From Lachnospiraceae bacterium (lineage in GTDB: Bacteria > Bacillota > Clostridia > Lachnospirales > Lachnospiraceae): 64,000 bases of DNA. Below the pieces are notes generated by a model. The model saw nothing but the letters and a program-made list of their open reading frames with translations, made no database searches and was not told the DNA's origin. Below, one piece after another: positions 24,775-32,810 of the stretch. Position 1 is the first letter of the stretch; each line of letters begins with the position of its first letter. The position numbers and the translations under genes were made by a program. The stretch lies in the NCBI GenBank assembly GCA_024696945.1, contig JAILGF010000153.1, positions 36,177-100,176 on the forward strand, read 5' to 3'.

Positions 24775-25893
24775 ATGAGAAGCTTTTTTATAGACCTGGA
24801 AAATGTCAGGAGCTACGGACTTGAAGGGATATTATTGCTTAAGCCTGAAGACAAGGTTTATGTTTTTTACAGCGATAACGCCAACACATTGACTATCCCG
24901 ACCATTGAATCCCTGAATGAGAGCAGCGCACAGGTAAAGTACATAAAGACAAATTATATCGGTGCGAATGCCATGGATTTTCAGATAGTTACCCTGCTCG
25001 GCGCTTCCATAGAAAAGGAACGTACCGGAAGATTTTATATTATCAGTCATGATAACGGATTCAGATCAGCGGTCAAATTCTGTGAGGGTTACTTTACGGG
25101 TTATGATATCGTGACAGGTGTATTCGCCAATATTCTGCTGGCCATCAATTCCGAAAACGCAAGCAGTGCGGGGGCAGACCCCGCCGCTGAAATGGGGTCA
25201 GACCCCACAACAAAGAGCCGAAATCGCCGAAGAAAAGGTCATAATAAGGATAAAGCCGAAGAGACAACTAATTCATCATCGACTGATATCGATAAGGGGT
25301 CAGACCCCACCGCTGACCCCACCGCTGATAAGGGGACTGACCATGATAACGATGAAACTAGCGGTTCAAAATCAAAGAGCCGAAATCGCAGAAGAAGAGG
25401 CCGGAACAAGGATAGAGTTGAAGAAACAACAAGTTCTTCATCTATGAATATCGATAATGCCGATATAGATGATACGGATTCTTCAGAATCAATGACCTCA
25501 CAGGATGGCTTCATGCTCATTCAGGCTTCAGAAGATCAAAAACAGAATAATGCTGCTGCAGGAAAAAATGCTCATCGTAAAAAGAATAATCGTAGAAACG
25601 ATAAAAGCATTAAAAGTGATCCAACAAACAAAAACGTTAAAAATGATAAAAACGAAGGTCCTGGAGATAAAAGCGGCAGTTACAAGTACGTGTATAATGC
25701 ATTGTCGGATTTCCTGTCGAAAAACACTATCGATATGTATGCTTCAAGCATAGACGAAGGCATCAGGAAATCCGCCAACAGAAACGATCTGCATCAGTTC
25801 TTCAAGAAGAAATACGGTTCTGATGAAGCAGAAGCTCTGTACAAAATAATATATTCCGATTTCGATAAGATGAAGAAAGAAGCCGGAAACTGA
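24775..25893 (+). CDS. NYN/PIN-like domain protein with repeat-rich linker
   Basis: 372 residues from ATG 24775 (a GTG at 24763 overlaps the AGGAGG site). Residues 1 to about 125 resemble a NYN/PIN nuclease fold: SFFIDLENVRSYG at the start (first acidic residue), a central NAMDFQIVTLLG (second acidic) and FYIISHDNGF (third), so RNase activity is plausible. Residues about 130-300 are a disordered basic/acidic linker with two near-identical blocks (KSRNRRRKGHNKDKAEETT and its repeat) and several GSDPT units encoded by the palindrome GGGGTCAGACCCC. A C-terminal helical domain (about 305-372) follows. Partner and target unknown. Confidence 0.8.
   Translation: MRSFFIDLENVRSYGLEGILLLKPEDKVYVFYSDNANTLTIPTIESLNESSAQVKYIKTNYIGANAMDFQIVTLLGASIEKERTGRFYIISHDNGFRSAVKFCEGYFTGYDIVTGVFANILLAINSENASSAGADPAAEMGSDPTTKSRNRRRKGHNKDKAEETTNSSSTDIDKGSDPTADPTADKGTDHDNDETSGSKSKSRNRRRRGRNKDRVEETTSSSSMNIDNADIDDTDSSESMTSQDGFMLIQASEDQKQNNAAAGKNAHRKKNNRRNDKSIKSDPTNKNVKNDKNEGPGDKSGSYKYVYNALSDFLSKNTIDMYASSIDEGIRKSANRNDLHQFFKKKYGSDEAEALYKIIYSDFDKMKKEAGN
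25168..25327. repeat. In-frame palindromic repeats inside the NYN gene
   Basis: GCGGGGGCAGACCCCGC (25168-25184), GGGGTCAGACCCC at 25194-25206 and again at 25296-25308, followed by a broken copy (CTGACCCCACC, then GGGGACTGACC). All are read as GSDPT/ADP-type residues without breaking the frame. The same palindrome family is intergenic at 50895-50949. Confidence 0.85.
25212..25456 (+). repeat. Internal duplication in the NYN gene
   Basis: The segment from 25212 to about 25295 recurs from about 25375 to 25456, with matching text such as AAAGAGCCGAAATCGC at both starts, followed by GAAGA(A/G) and ending in ATATCGATAA. The unit is about 83 bp and the offset about 163 bp. Confidence 0.75.
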
Positions 25894-25947
25894 CTTGATG
25901 TGATATCTTAGAGTGCCAATAGGTACATGTTTGGCAGGTGAAGAATA

Positions 25948-26964
25948 ATGACAAAGGAAAAGGCTCAAAAATACTCATATTGGGTAAATACTGTAATCCT
26001 TCTTATGGTATTCGGCCTGATGGCTTTCTTTTGGATGCTTGACGTACCGTTCCTGGTAATCTTCAGTATCCCTACGGCATGTGTATATATCATAGGCTAT
26101 TTCCTGATATATAAGGAAAAATTGGACATCTATGTGTGGATGGTATATCTGTGGTTAAGCATCTATATGGGCCTAACCACGATCTGTCTTGGCTATGGTT
26201 TCGGATTCCATCTGTATTGCATGTCAATGATACCCGTCATGTTTGTAACGGAATATCTGGCATATAAGCTAAAAACAAGGAGTCTTAAAGCACTGTACGT
26301 CAGTATAGCGGTCTGTGTTGTTTATATCGTAAGCACTGGATATGTTTCAAATATTGGTCCGATATACGAAAGGGATGAAAGCGCCGCAAAGGTATTCTGG
26401 CTGATGAATTCCGTTATAGTGTTCGGATTCCTGATATTCTATACAAACTGGATGCTCAGCCTGGTCAAGGAATCAGACAAAAGGCTTGTCGAGATGGCTC
26501 ACATTGACAGACTTACAGGACTCTATAACCGCCATTATCTGATGGAACTTCTTCAAGGCTTGATATCAACAGATGCCAATGATGTGATAGCTATGGCAGA
26601 CATTGATTATTTCAAGAAGATCAATGATACTTATGGACACAATGCCGGAGATTATTGCCTGCAGAAGCTGGCAGAAATTCTCCGGGGCTATAGTGACCAA
26701 GCGACAGTAGGCAGATGGGGAGGAGAGGAATTCCTGATATACCTGCCCGCAGAAAAATCAAAACCGGATTTCTTTGAAAACTTAAGAAGAAAAGTTGAAG
26801 AAACCGAATTTTGCTTTGAAAACAATAATATTAATGTAACGATCACTATTGGTATTGCTAAAAGAAATACTCACGCCTCTGTTGAAAAATGGATCCAACA
26901 AGCCGATGAGAATCTTTATATCGGAAAAAACAAAGGACGAAACATGTGCATTGAGAAGGCTTAA
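25948..26964 (+). CDS. Membrane-bound diguanylate cyclase (GGDEF)
   Basis: 338 residues. About six membrane helices (residues 12-170) form an N-terminal module similar to MASE-type sensors, followed by a GGDEF domain from about 183. The signature GGEEF is intact at 258-262, with DIDYFKKINDTYGH upstream (substrate and metal site). The position of the inhibitory I-site reads SDQA rather than RxxD, so product inhibition is unlikely. Makes c-di-GMP at the membrane in answer to an unknown signal. Lies 54 bp after the NYN gene and ends at a hairpin terminator. Confidence 0.92.
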   Translation: MTKEKAQKYSYWVNTVILLMVFGLMAFFWMLDVPFLVIFSIPTACVYIIGYFLIYKEKLDIYVWMVYLWLSIYMGLTTICLGYGFGFHLYCMSMIPVMFVTEYLAYKLKTRSLKALYVSIAVCVVYIVSTGYVSNIGPIYERDESAAKVFWLMNSVIVFGFLIFYTNWMLSLVKESDKRLVEMAHIDRLTGLYNRHYLMELLQGLISTDANDVIAMADIDYFKKINDTYGHNAGDYCLQKLAEILRGYSDQATVGRWGGEEFLIYLPAEKSKPDFFENLRRKVEETEFCFENNNINVTITIGIAKRNTHASVEKWIQQADENLYIGKNKGRNMCIEKA

Positions 26965-26995
26965 TACAAGAAAAAGACTAAGGTGAAAATTGTTT

Positions 26996-27027
26996 AAGGA
27001 TGTATATTACTATGTACATCCTTTTTT
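26996..27027 (+). terminator. Terminator after GGDEF gene
   Basis: GGATGTA (26998-27004) pairs with TACATCC (27015-27021), followed by six T. Confidence 0.88.
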
Positions 27028-27306
27028 ACTTGCTTTTTATACATAAATGTGCTATTTTATTTATAGATGAAAGAGGTTACATACTGTGACTGTTCTTTAA
27101 TCTTAATAAAGCATCTGGATTTCTATATATATTCAGGTTAACGGACACTGTTCTGTTGATATAAAACCTGAATAGACTTGATTGATTTAGACTTTGTGAT
27201 TCTATCGATATTGCTTTTTTCTTATAATTCCTCATGCTTTTAAAATAAATAAGGCAGGGGATGAACGCTCATTAATACTCTTGCCTTAATGGAAAGGAGA
27301 TTATGA
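27028..27306. other. Non-coding stretch with two inverted repeats before the Rpn gene
   Basis: A+T-rich, with no gene. It holds a perfect 10-bp inverted repeat TATTCAGGTT (27130-27139) / AACCTGAATA (27165-27174) and a 7-bp pair TAAGGCA (27250-27256) / TGCCTTA (27282-27288) directly before the AAAGGAGA ribosome site of the next gene. No clear promoter was recognised. These may be hairpins that control the nuclease gene or borders of an inserted unit; undecided. Confidence 0.4.
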
Positions 27307-28200
27307 ATGGGCATAAAAGACATTGAAGAGAAGCAGTTTGAGGATTACAATGATGTGTTTGCAGACATTGTAAATGTGTTGTTGCTTGATGGAAAGCAGG
27401 TTGTTAAGTCTGAAAGTCTTGAAAATTCAAAAGACAGGTCGAGATTTAAAGCTGCCACAGGAAAAATTACGGAGCAAGAAAGAGATGTTTCAAAATGGTG
27501 GAAGAAGACAAGGATAAGACTTGCTTTATTTGGACTTGAGAATCAGACGGACGAAGATCCAAGGATATGTTTTAGATTGCTCGGCTATGATGGTGCAGTG
27601 TATAAGAGCCAGTATAACGAAAAAAATACTTATCCGGTCATCACATTGGTTTTATATTTTAATTACGAAAGACGTTGGAAAAAGGCAAAATCACTTTTGG
27701 AAGGTATTAAAGTGCCGGATGGCTTAATGCCTTATGTGAATGACTACCGTATGAATTTGTTTGAGATTGCATGGCTTTCTGACGAGCAAGTGAAAATGTT
27801 TTGTAGTGACTTCAAGATTGTTGCCGACTACTTTGTTCAGATGAGAAAGAACAAAAGATATAATCCAAGTAAGGATACGATAGAACATGTTGATGCGGTT
27901 ATGAAAATTATGACGGCACTTACCGGAGATATGAGTTTTGAAGATACTTACAATTCGACACCTATAGAGGAAAGGAGTAAAATAACTATGTGTAAAGTTA
28001 TTGAAGATGCTAAAAAATCCGGAATGAGATTTGGAGTAAAATTTGGAGACTATAATAGATTGGTAAATATAGTAAATGATTATATAGCGAAGAAAAAAAT
28101 TACCCAAAAGGCTGCTTGTCAAGATCTTAGTATAGATTATAAGGAATACCTTGTGGCTAAAAGATATCTGAAGAAAAATGAGATAAAAGCAATCATATAG
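27307..28200 (+). CDS. Rpn-family PD-(D/E)XK nuclease-like protein
   Basis: 297 residues. The pattern LFGLENQTDEDPRICFRLLGYDGAVYKSQY, then YPVITLVLYFNYERRW and VNDYRMNLFEIAWL, then FKIVADYFVQ, matches the clostridial branch of the Rpn (recombination-promoting nuclease / transposase_31-like) family. The acidic ENQT and Q-rich segments would correspond to the nuclease core; I cannot confirm a complete active site. The family is linked to RecA-independent recombination and in some members to phage defence. Composition is clearly more A+T rich than the neighbours, suggesting acquisition. Ends at its own terminator. Confidence 0.8.
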   Translation: MGIKDIEEKQFEDYNDVFADIVNVLLLDGKQVVKSESLENSKDRSRFKAATGKITEQERDVSKWWKKTRIRLALFGLENQTDEDPRICFRLLGYDGAVYKSQYNEKNTYPVITLVLYFNYERRWKKAKSLLEGIKVPDGLMPYVNDYRMNLFEIAWLSDEQVKMFCSDFKIVADYFVQMRKNKRYNPSKDTIEHVDAVMKIMTALTGDMSFEDTYNSTPIEERSKITMCKVIEDAKKSGMRFGVKFGDYNRLVNIVNDYIAKKKITQKAACQDLSIDYKEYLVAKRYLKKNEIKAII

Positions 28201-28228
28201 TTTTGAATTTATACTTGTATATCTGACT

Positions 28229-28285
28229 CTCATATATTAAAATGATGGTAATATATTTAACGTCATTTTGTATATGAGTTTTTTT
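28229..28285 (+). terminator. A+T-rich terminator after the Rpn gene
   Basis: CTCATATA...AAAATGA (28229-28245) pairs with TCATTTTGTATATGAG (28263-28278), followed by seven T. It rules out the in-frame ATG at 28268 as the subtilase start. Confidence 0.8.
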
Positions 28286-28327
28286 ATTGAAATGTCTTTG
28301 ATTTTAATGGAGTTACGGAGGTTGGCT

Positions 28328-30421
28328 ATGAAACACAAGTTGATCTGTTTCCTGATAGTATTTATATTATCGATTAATCATGGATATATGCCTGTGGGAG
28401 CTGTGAATATAAATGTATCCGAGAATATTAGTGAGGACGAAAAGGATTTCTCATTTTATACCAAAACCTCGGAATTGATATCCGAGTACTGGGAGGATGA
28501 TTACTTTGAATCGATATCCTATACGGAGAAAAATGGTGCGAGCCTTGTTGACGGGGAATGGTATGTTTCTGTAAAGACCTTCTGTGGGGGTACAGGCGTC
28601 AACTATTCAAAGAGCGGTAAAAAGCTTGTTATGTCAACAGATGAATTTTCCTGGAAATTCAAAGCAAATAAGTCCTCATCCACGCTTAATGGTGAGAAAT
28701 ATGTTTTTAGTAATAAGCCGATTAAGAAAAACGGAAAATACATGATAAGTGTCGATGAACTTGATGATAATTCCAGCTTCCAAATAGAAGAAGACGAATC
28801 GGGTATAACTGTTACAAGACCATATCAGCTTAAGAGGCTGATAGTGGAAACAAACGGAAAAAAGATATATCCCGACTCCTACGGAGCCGTAAAATATGTA
28901 AAGGATGGCAATATATATATCCTGCAATTTGAAACCGAAAAGGATACCGAACATGCATATAAGGAACTTTCTTCCAAAAAGAAGATAGTGAGCGTAGAAC
29001 CGGATAGGTACATCTCCATGATAGAACCGGAAAGCATTCTTAAAAGTGGGGATAAGTCAGGCATTGCTACATATGGCAACGGATATTCGGGCCGGTACGA
29101 TGATTCCTATGATTGGAATGTAACCATGCTTGGCGCAGATATTCTTGCATCAAAGATAGAGACTGCAGGACTGTCAGGAAAGGCACTTGTAGCCATAGTA
29201 GATACCGGCATAGATTATGATCATAGTTTCCTGGTAGACAGTGTTGTTTCAAAGGGATATGATTTTATAAACAATGATTACGATGCTTATGATGATAACG
29301 GACATGGTACTCATGTGGCCGGAATAGTAAAGAATGTCGCTTGCGGTGCAAATGTTGAACTGCTGCCTATTAAGGTGCTTTCAGGACAGGGCAGCGGGAC
29401 ATCGCTTTCTGTAGCAAATGGGATTATCTATTCTGCAGAATGCGGAGCGGATGTAATAAACTTAAGCCTTGGCGGAGCATCCTATGGGTCCGGACATTAT
29501 GAAGACCAGGCTATACAGAAGGCAATATCGCTTGGCAGCACTGTAGTGGTTGCAGCCGGAAACGATAATTATGATACAGCATATGAGTGTCCCGCACATA
29601 ATGACTCGGCCATAGTTGTTTCTGCAATCGATTCGGGGTATAACAGGGCTTACTTCTCAAATTACGGATACAGTGTGGATGTAGCAGCTCCCGGTGTCAA
29701 TATCACAAGTTCAGTGCCGGGAGGAGGATATGAGACTTGGTCAGGTACCTCCATGGCTGCCCCGCATATAAGCGGTCTTGCGGCACTGCTTAAAATCATT
29801 TATCCTGCTTCGGATAATGGGGAGCTAGAAGAGAAGCTGAGAGCCTGTGCAGTAGATCTGGGTTCATCGGGCTTTGATGTGTATTATGGATATGGAGTTC
29901 CATATGTCGGTGATATTGATGTGACCGGAAACGAAGAAGTACCGACCGATCCGTCTACAACACCTACGCCAACCATGAAGCCTGAAATACCTTCTGCAAC
30001 ACCAACCGCGAAGCCAACAGCCACACCTACAGAGACTCCGACGTGGTCACCTTTGTGGCCTACAGATACACCGATCGCTACCGGAACACCGAGTCCTAAA
30101 CCAACAAATGTTCCGGTAATAACTTCGGTACCTACACCTCCGGTGATTACGACCCCGCCTGTTTACACGGGAAATAGTAGCTGCAACATAAGTTCATCTT
30201 CAAGTTACGTGAACGGACAGAAGACCGTTACTGTCAGCATAATTACCGGCGATGGGATTGCTAAAGTGGATGTCAAGGTTTCAGATGGGACACATTATGA
30301 AATTTTAAATAAAGGCTCCGGCATAAATGAGAAGATTAGCATCTCAGGAAACGGAATATCTTACGAAATTAAGGCATACGATTATAATGGAAATGTGATA
30401 TCTTCTACTATGGGCTCCTAA
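28328..30421 (+). CDS. Secreted subtilisin-like serine protease (S8)
   Basis: 697 residues from ATG 28328 (GGAGG six bases upstream). A signal peptide (KHKLICFLIVFILSI) is followed by a region of about 150 residues resembling an extracellular stalk/copper-amine-oxidase-N-like module, then a propeptide-like I9 segment (IYILQFETEKDTEHAYKEL). The catalytic triad is complete: Asp292 (AIVDTGIDYDHS), His326 (DNGHGTHVAG), Ser475 (SGTSMAAPH), with oxyanion Asn412. A Thr/Pro-rich linker (about 550-620) leads to a C-terminal beta domain of about 75 residues. Extracellular protein breakdown is likely. No sortase motif is seen. Confidence 0.92.
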   Translation: MKHKLICFLIVFILSINHGYMPVGAVNINVSENISEDEKDFSFYTKTSELISEYWEDDYFESISYTEKNGASLVDGEWYVSVKTFCGGTGVNYSKSGKKLVMSTDEFSWKFKANKSSSTLNGEKYVFSNKPIKKNGKYMISVDELDDNSSFQIEEDESGITVTRPYQLKRLIVETNGKKIYPDSYGAVKYVKDGNIYILQFETEKDTEHAYKELSSKKKIVSVEPDRYISMIEPESILKSGDKSGIATYGNGYSGRYDDSYDWNVTMLGADILASKIETAGLSGKALVAIVDTGIDYDHSFLVDSVVSKGYDFINNDYDAYDDNGHGTHVAGIVKNVACGANVELLPIKVLSGQGSGTSLSVANGIIYSAECGADVINLSLGGASYGSGHYEDQAIQKAISLGSTVVVAAGNDNYDTAYECPAHNDSAIVVSAIDSGYNRAYFSNYGYSVDVAAPGVNITSSVPGGGYETWSGTSMAAPHISGLAALLKIIYPASDNGELEEKLRACAVDLGSSGFDVYYGYGVPYVGDIDVTGNEEVPTDPSTTPTPTMKPEIPSATPTAKPTATPTETPTWSPLWPTDTPIATGTPSPKPTNVPVITSVPTPPVITTPPVYTGNSSCNISSSSSYVNGQKTVTVSIITGDGIAKVDVKVSDGTHYEILNKGSGINEKISISGNGISYEIKAYDYNGNVISSTMGS

Positions 30422-30447
30422 AAGAATTTGGGAACCGTATTCCTCAG

Positions 30448-30476
30448 TTGACAAATCTGTGACGATACGATATAAT
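30448..30476 (+). promoter_or_regulatory. Promoter of HTH-Uma2 gene
   Basis: TTGACA (30448-30453), 17-bp spacer, TATAAT (30471-30476): perfect consensus, about 28 bp before the start codon. Confidence 0.85.
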
Positions 30477-30503
30477 ATACACAATGTGTAAACGGAGAAT
30501 GAC

Positions 30504-31379
30504 ATGGACAAATCAAGTACTATAAAAAGTTTGAGAGAATCAACAGGAATGAACCGAAAGGAATTCTGTGAGTTTTTCCGAATACCATATCGTACAGTAA
30601 CTGAGTGGGAGCGCGACGGCAGACATGCCCCGGATTATGTTATAAGATTGCTCTATTACTATATCCGTATGAAGAAATGGAAGAATACAGAGGGAGTTAA
30701 GCATATGAAAGATGAGAATACGGTATCCCAAATGACATTTGACGATGATGTGATAGATGAAGAGTTTGAGTCAAAGAATAATATATGTAAAGTAGAAGAA
30801 TCATTTGATGATAATGAAACTAATGGATCAAGCGCATTGGATATGTCCTCATATAAAAATAAGACTTTGAAGGATTATCTTGAATTACCTGATGATGTGA
30901 GAGTCGAATTGATCGATGGGGTTTTCTATGATATGGCATCTCCAACAACTTCTCATCAGGATATTGCGGGTGAAATATTTACTCAGTTGAAAAACTATAT
31001 TAAAGCCAATAAAGGTCCATGTAAGCCGTATATTTCGCCTATAGATGTTCAACTGGACTGTGATGAAAAAACCATTGTACAGCCGGATGTTATTGTAGTA
31101 TGTGATAAAAACAAGATCACTAAACCGAGAATTGTTGGTGCACCGGATTTTGTAGCGGAGGTTATGTCTCGTTCAAGCTGGTATCACGATACAGTGCGTA
31201 AATTATGGAAATATAGAAATGCCGGAGTACGCGAATACTGGATTGTTATGCCTGATAACGAAAAGATTCTTGTTTATTTTTTTGAAAAAAATCAAAATCC
31301 TATAGAGCATGCTTTTGAAGACGAAATTCCGGTAAATATCTGGAATGGGGATTTAAAGATAAATCTTAAAGAGCTTTAA
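30504..31379 (+). CDS. HTH - Uma2 (PD-(D/E)XK, DUF820) fusion protein
   Basis: 291 residues. Residues 1-58 form an XRE-like HTH (SLRESTGMNRKEFCEFFRIPYRTVTEWERDGR). An acidic linker of about 50 residues follows. Residues about 112-291 match Uma2-type restriction-endonuclease-fold proteins: DDVRVELIDGVFYDMASPT (acidic residue), TIVQPDVIVV (Asp), PDFVAEVMSRSSW (Glu region), KLWKYRNAGVREYWIV. Function of the family is unknown; a sequence-directed nuclease or regulator is possible. A consensus promoter is directly upstream and a bidirectional terminator directly downstream. Confidence 0.85.
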   Translation: MDKSSTIKSLRESTGMNRKEFCEFFRIPYRTVTEWERDGRHAPDYVIRLLYYYIRMKKWKNTEGVKHMKDENTVSQMTFDDDVIDEEFESKNNICKVEESFDDNETNGSSALDMSSYKNKTLKDYLELPDDVRVELIDGVFYDMASPTTSHQDIAGEIFTQLKNYIKANKGPCKPYISPIDVQLDCDEKTIVQPDVIVVCDKNKITKPRIVGAPDFVAEVMSRSSWYHDTVRKLWKYRNAGVREYWIVMPDNEKILVYFFEKNQNPIEHAFEDEIPVNIWNGDLKINLKEL

Positions 31380-31384
31380 TCAAA

Positions 31385-31423
31385 AAAGGAACTTTTTGCA
31401 AAGTGTTTTACAAAAAGTTCCTT
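31385..31423. terminator. Bidirectional terminator between HTH-Uma2 and rtcB
   Basis: AAGGAACTTTTTG (31386-31398) pairs with CAAAAAGTTCCTT (31411-31423), with an A-run before it that serves the minus-strand transcript. Confidence 0.85.
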
Positions 31424-31426
31424 ATC

Positions 31427-32659
31427 TTATCTCATTTTCCAAGGAAGTTCATCATCGGAAGCTTTGAAATTAAATACCGGCTTCATAATATCGACAATGT
31501 TCACAGTCTCTTTAATAACATCTATGATGTCATCAAGGGATTTGTAAGCCATAGGTGACTCATCCAAGGTTGCCTTGTTTACTGAAGTTGAGTATACTCC
31601 TGACATTTCAGCTTTGTATTCTTCCATATCAAGAGATTCCTTAGCCTTGGTTCTCGACATGAGTCTTCCTGCACCGTGGGGAGCAGAATAGTTCCACTCA
31701 GGATTTCCCTTGCCGATAGCCAGAACAGAACCGTCACGCATATTTATGGGGATAAGAACCTTCTCTCCGTCATGGGCTGCAATAGCACCTTTACGGAGGA
31801 TCATTTCTTCAGTATCAATATAGTTGTGTATGGTATGGAAGCCTTCTCCTGCAGTAAGTCCAACTCTGTCTATGATTATCTCCGCCATCAGCTCTCTGCT
31901 CCTTTTTGCAAACTGCTGGCAGATTTTTACATCATACAGATAATCCTCAAGGAATGAACCGTATAACCAGCATATATCCTCAGGGATTAGAAGTGCCTGT
32001 GCTTCGAAGCTTTCCTTCAGCTCCTTAAGAGCATTCTGTATTTCAGCTTTACGGCCTTCCTCCTTGTAGGTCCTGATTATCTCGTCTCTTCTTTTGAAAT
32101 ATTTCTCCTTACCCATGTGCAGATCAATTGCAATCTGCTGATAGATTTCAGCTACCTGCTTTCCTAAGTTACGTGAACCGGAATGTATAATGAGATAATA
32201 AGTTCCATCATTTCCTTTATCTATCTCTATGAAATGGTTTCCTCCTCCCAGGGTTCCGAGCGATCTTTCCAGACGCTTTGAATCCTTAAGCGAACGATAG
32301 CAGCGAAGGTCTGTAAGATCAAATCTTTCCTTTCTGCCTTCCCAAACACATTTCCCTGAAGGTATGTAGTGGCAAGCTTCATCTATCTTTGCAAAATCCA
32401 GTTCTTTGTCCTTTAAGACAACGGTATACATTCCGCAGCCAATGTCCACTCCTACGATGTTAGGACATGCTTTGTCGATTATTGTCATTGTGGTACCTAT
32501 GGTGCAGCCTTTTCCAGAATGCACATCAGGCATGATCCTAACTTTGCTGCCTGCTGTCAGATCATAGTCACACATACGGCGAACCTGCTCTATTGCTTCG
32601 TCTTCAACTACTTTTGCGTAGCAGATGGCGGTATTTACTTTCCCTTTAATCTCGAACAT
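31427..32659 (-). CDS. rtcB: RtcB-family RNA 3'-phosphate ligase
   Basis: 410 residues from ATG 32659, which has AAGGAGG upstream; a start at 32713 would add 18 atypical residues. RtcB joins RNA 3'-phosphate or 2',3'-cyclic phosphate to 5'-OH ends with GTP and Mn. Metal-binding segments are present: MPDVHSGKGCTIG, GVDIGCGM and GGGNHFIEI. The His that becomes guanylated lies in APHGAGRLMSR. Bacterial copies repair or remodel cleaved RNAs. Here no archease (protein activator) or RtcA/RtcR gene is beside it. Confidence 0.93.
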   Translation of the reverse strand: MFEIKGKVNTAICYAKVVEDEAIEQVRRMCDYDLTAGSKVRIMPDVHSGKGCTIGTTMTIIDKACPNIVGVDIGCGMYTVVLKDKELDFAKIDEACHYIPSGKCVWEGRKERFDLTDLRCYRSLKDSKRLERSLGTLGGGNHFIEIDKGNDGTYYLIIHSGSRNLGKQVAEIYQQIAIDLHMGKEKYFKRRDEIIRTYKEEGRKAEIQNALKELKESFEAQALLIPEDICWLYGSFLEDYLYDVKICQQFAKRSRELMAEIIIDRVGLTAGEGFHTIHNYIDTEEMILRKGAIAAHDGEKVLIPINMRDGSVLAIGKGNPEWNYSAPHGAGRLMSRTKAKESLDMEEYKAEMSGVYSTSVNKATLDESPMAYKSLDDIIDVIKETVNIVDIMKPVFNFKASDDELPWKMR

Positions 32660-32744
32660 AGCTTTTTCCTCCTTACATGTTGGATTATAACACAATATGG
32701 CCAAAAGTTTCATGGAAAAAAAGCTGCGAATAATAAAAAATCAT

Positions 32745-32772
32745 TTGCAATCATTCACAATTGTTGTAAAAT
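32745..32772 (+). promoter_or_regulatory. Promoter of PfkB kinase gene
   Basis: TTGCAA (32745-32750), 16-bp spacer, TAAAAT (32767-32772). The predicted transcription start near 32779 makes ATG 32778 unlikely. Confidence 0.55.
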
Positions 32773-32810
32773 AAAGTATGTTAGAAAATTATTATAATCG
32801 GAAGTGCGAA

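Noticed and set aside
25168..25327. GGGGTCAGACCCC units considered as CRISPR-like or integration sites
   Set aside because: Spacing is irregular, the units are coding, and there are no cas or integrase genes in the window.
27307..32659. Rpn, subtilase, HTH-Uma2 and RtcB as one defence operon
   Set aside because: Each gene has its own terminator or promoter, and rtcB is on the opposite strand; the sequence does not support a single transcription unit.
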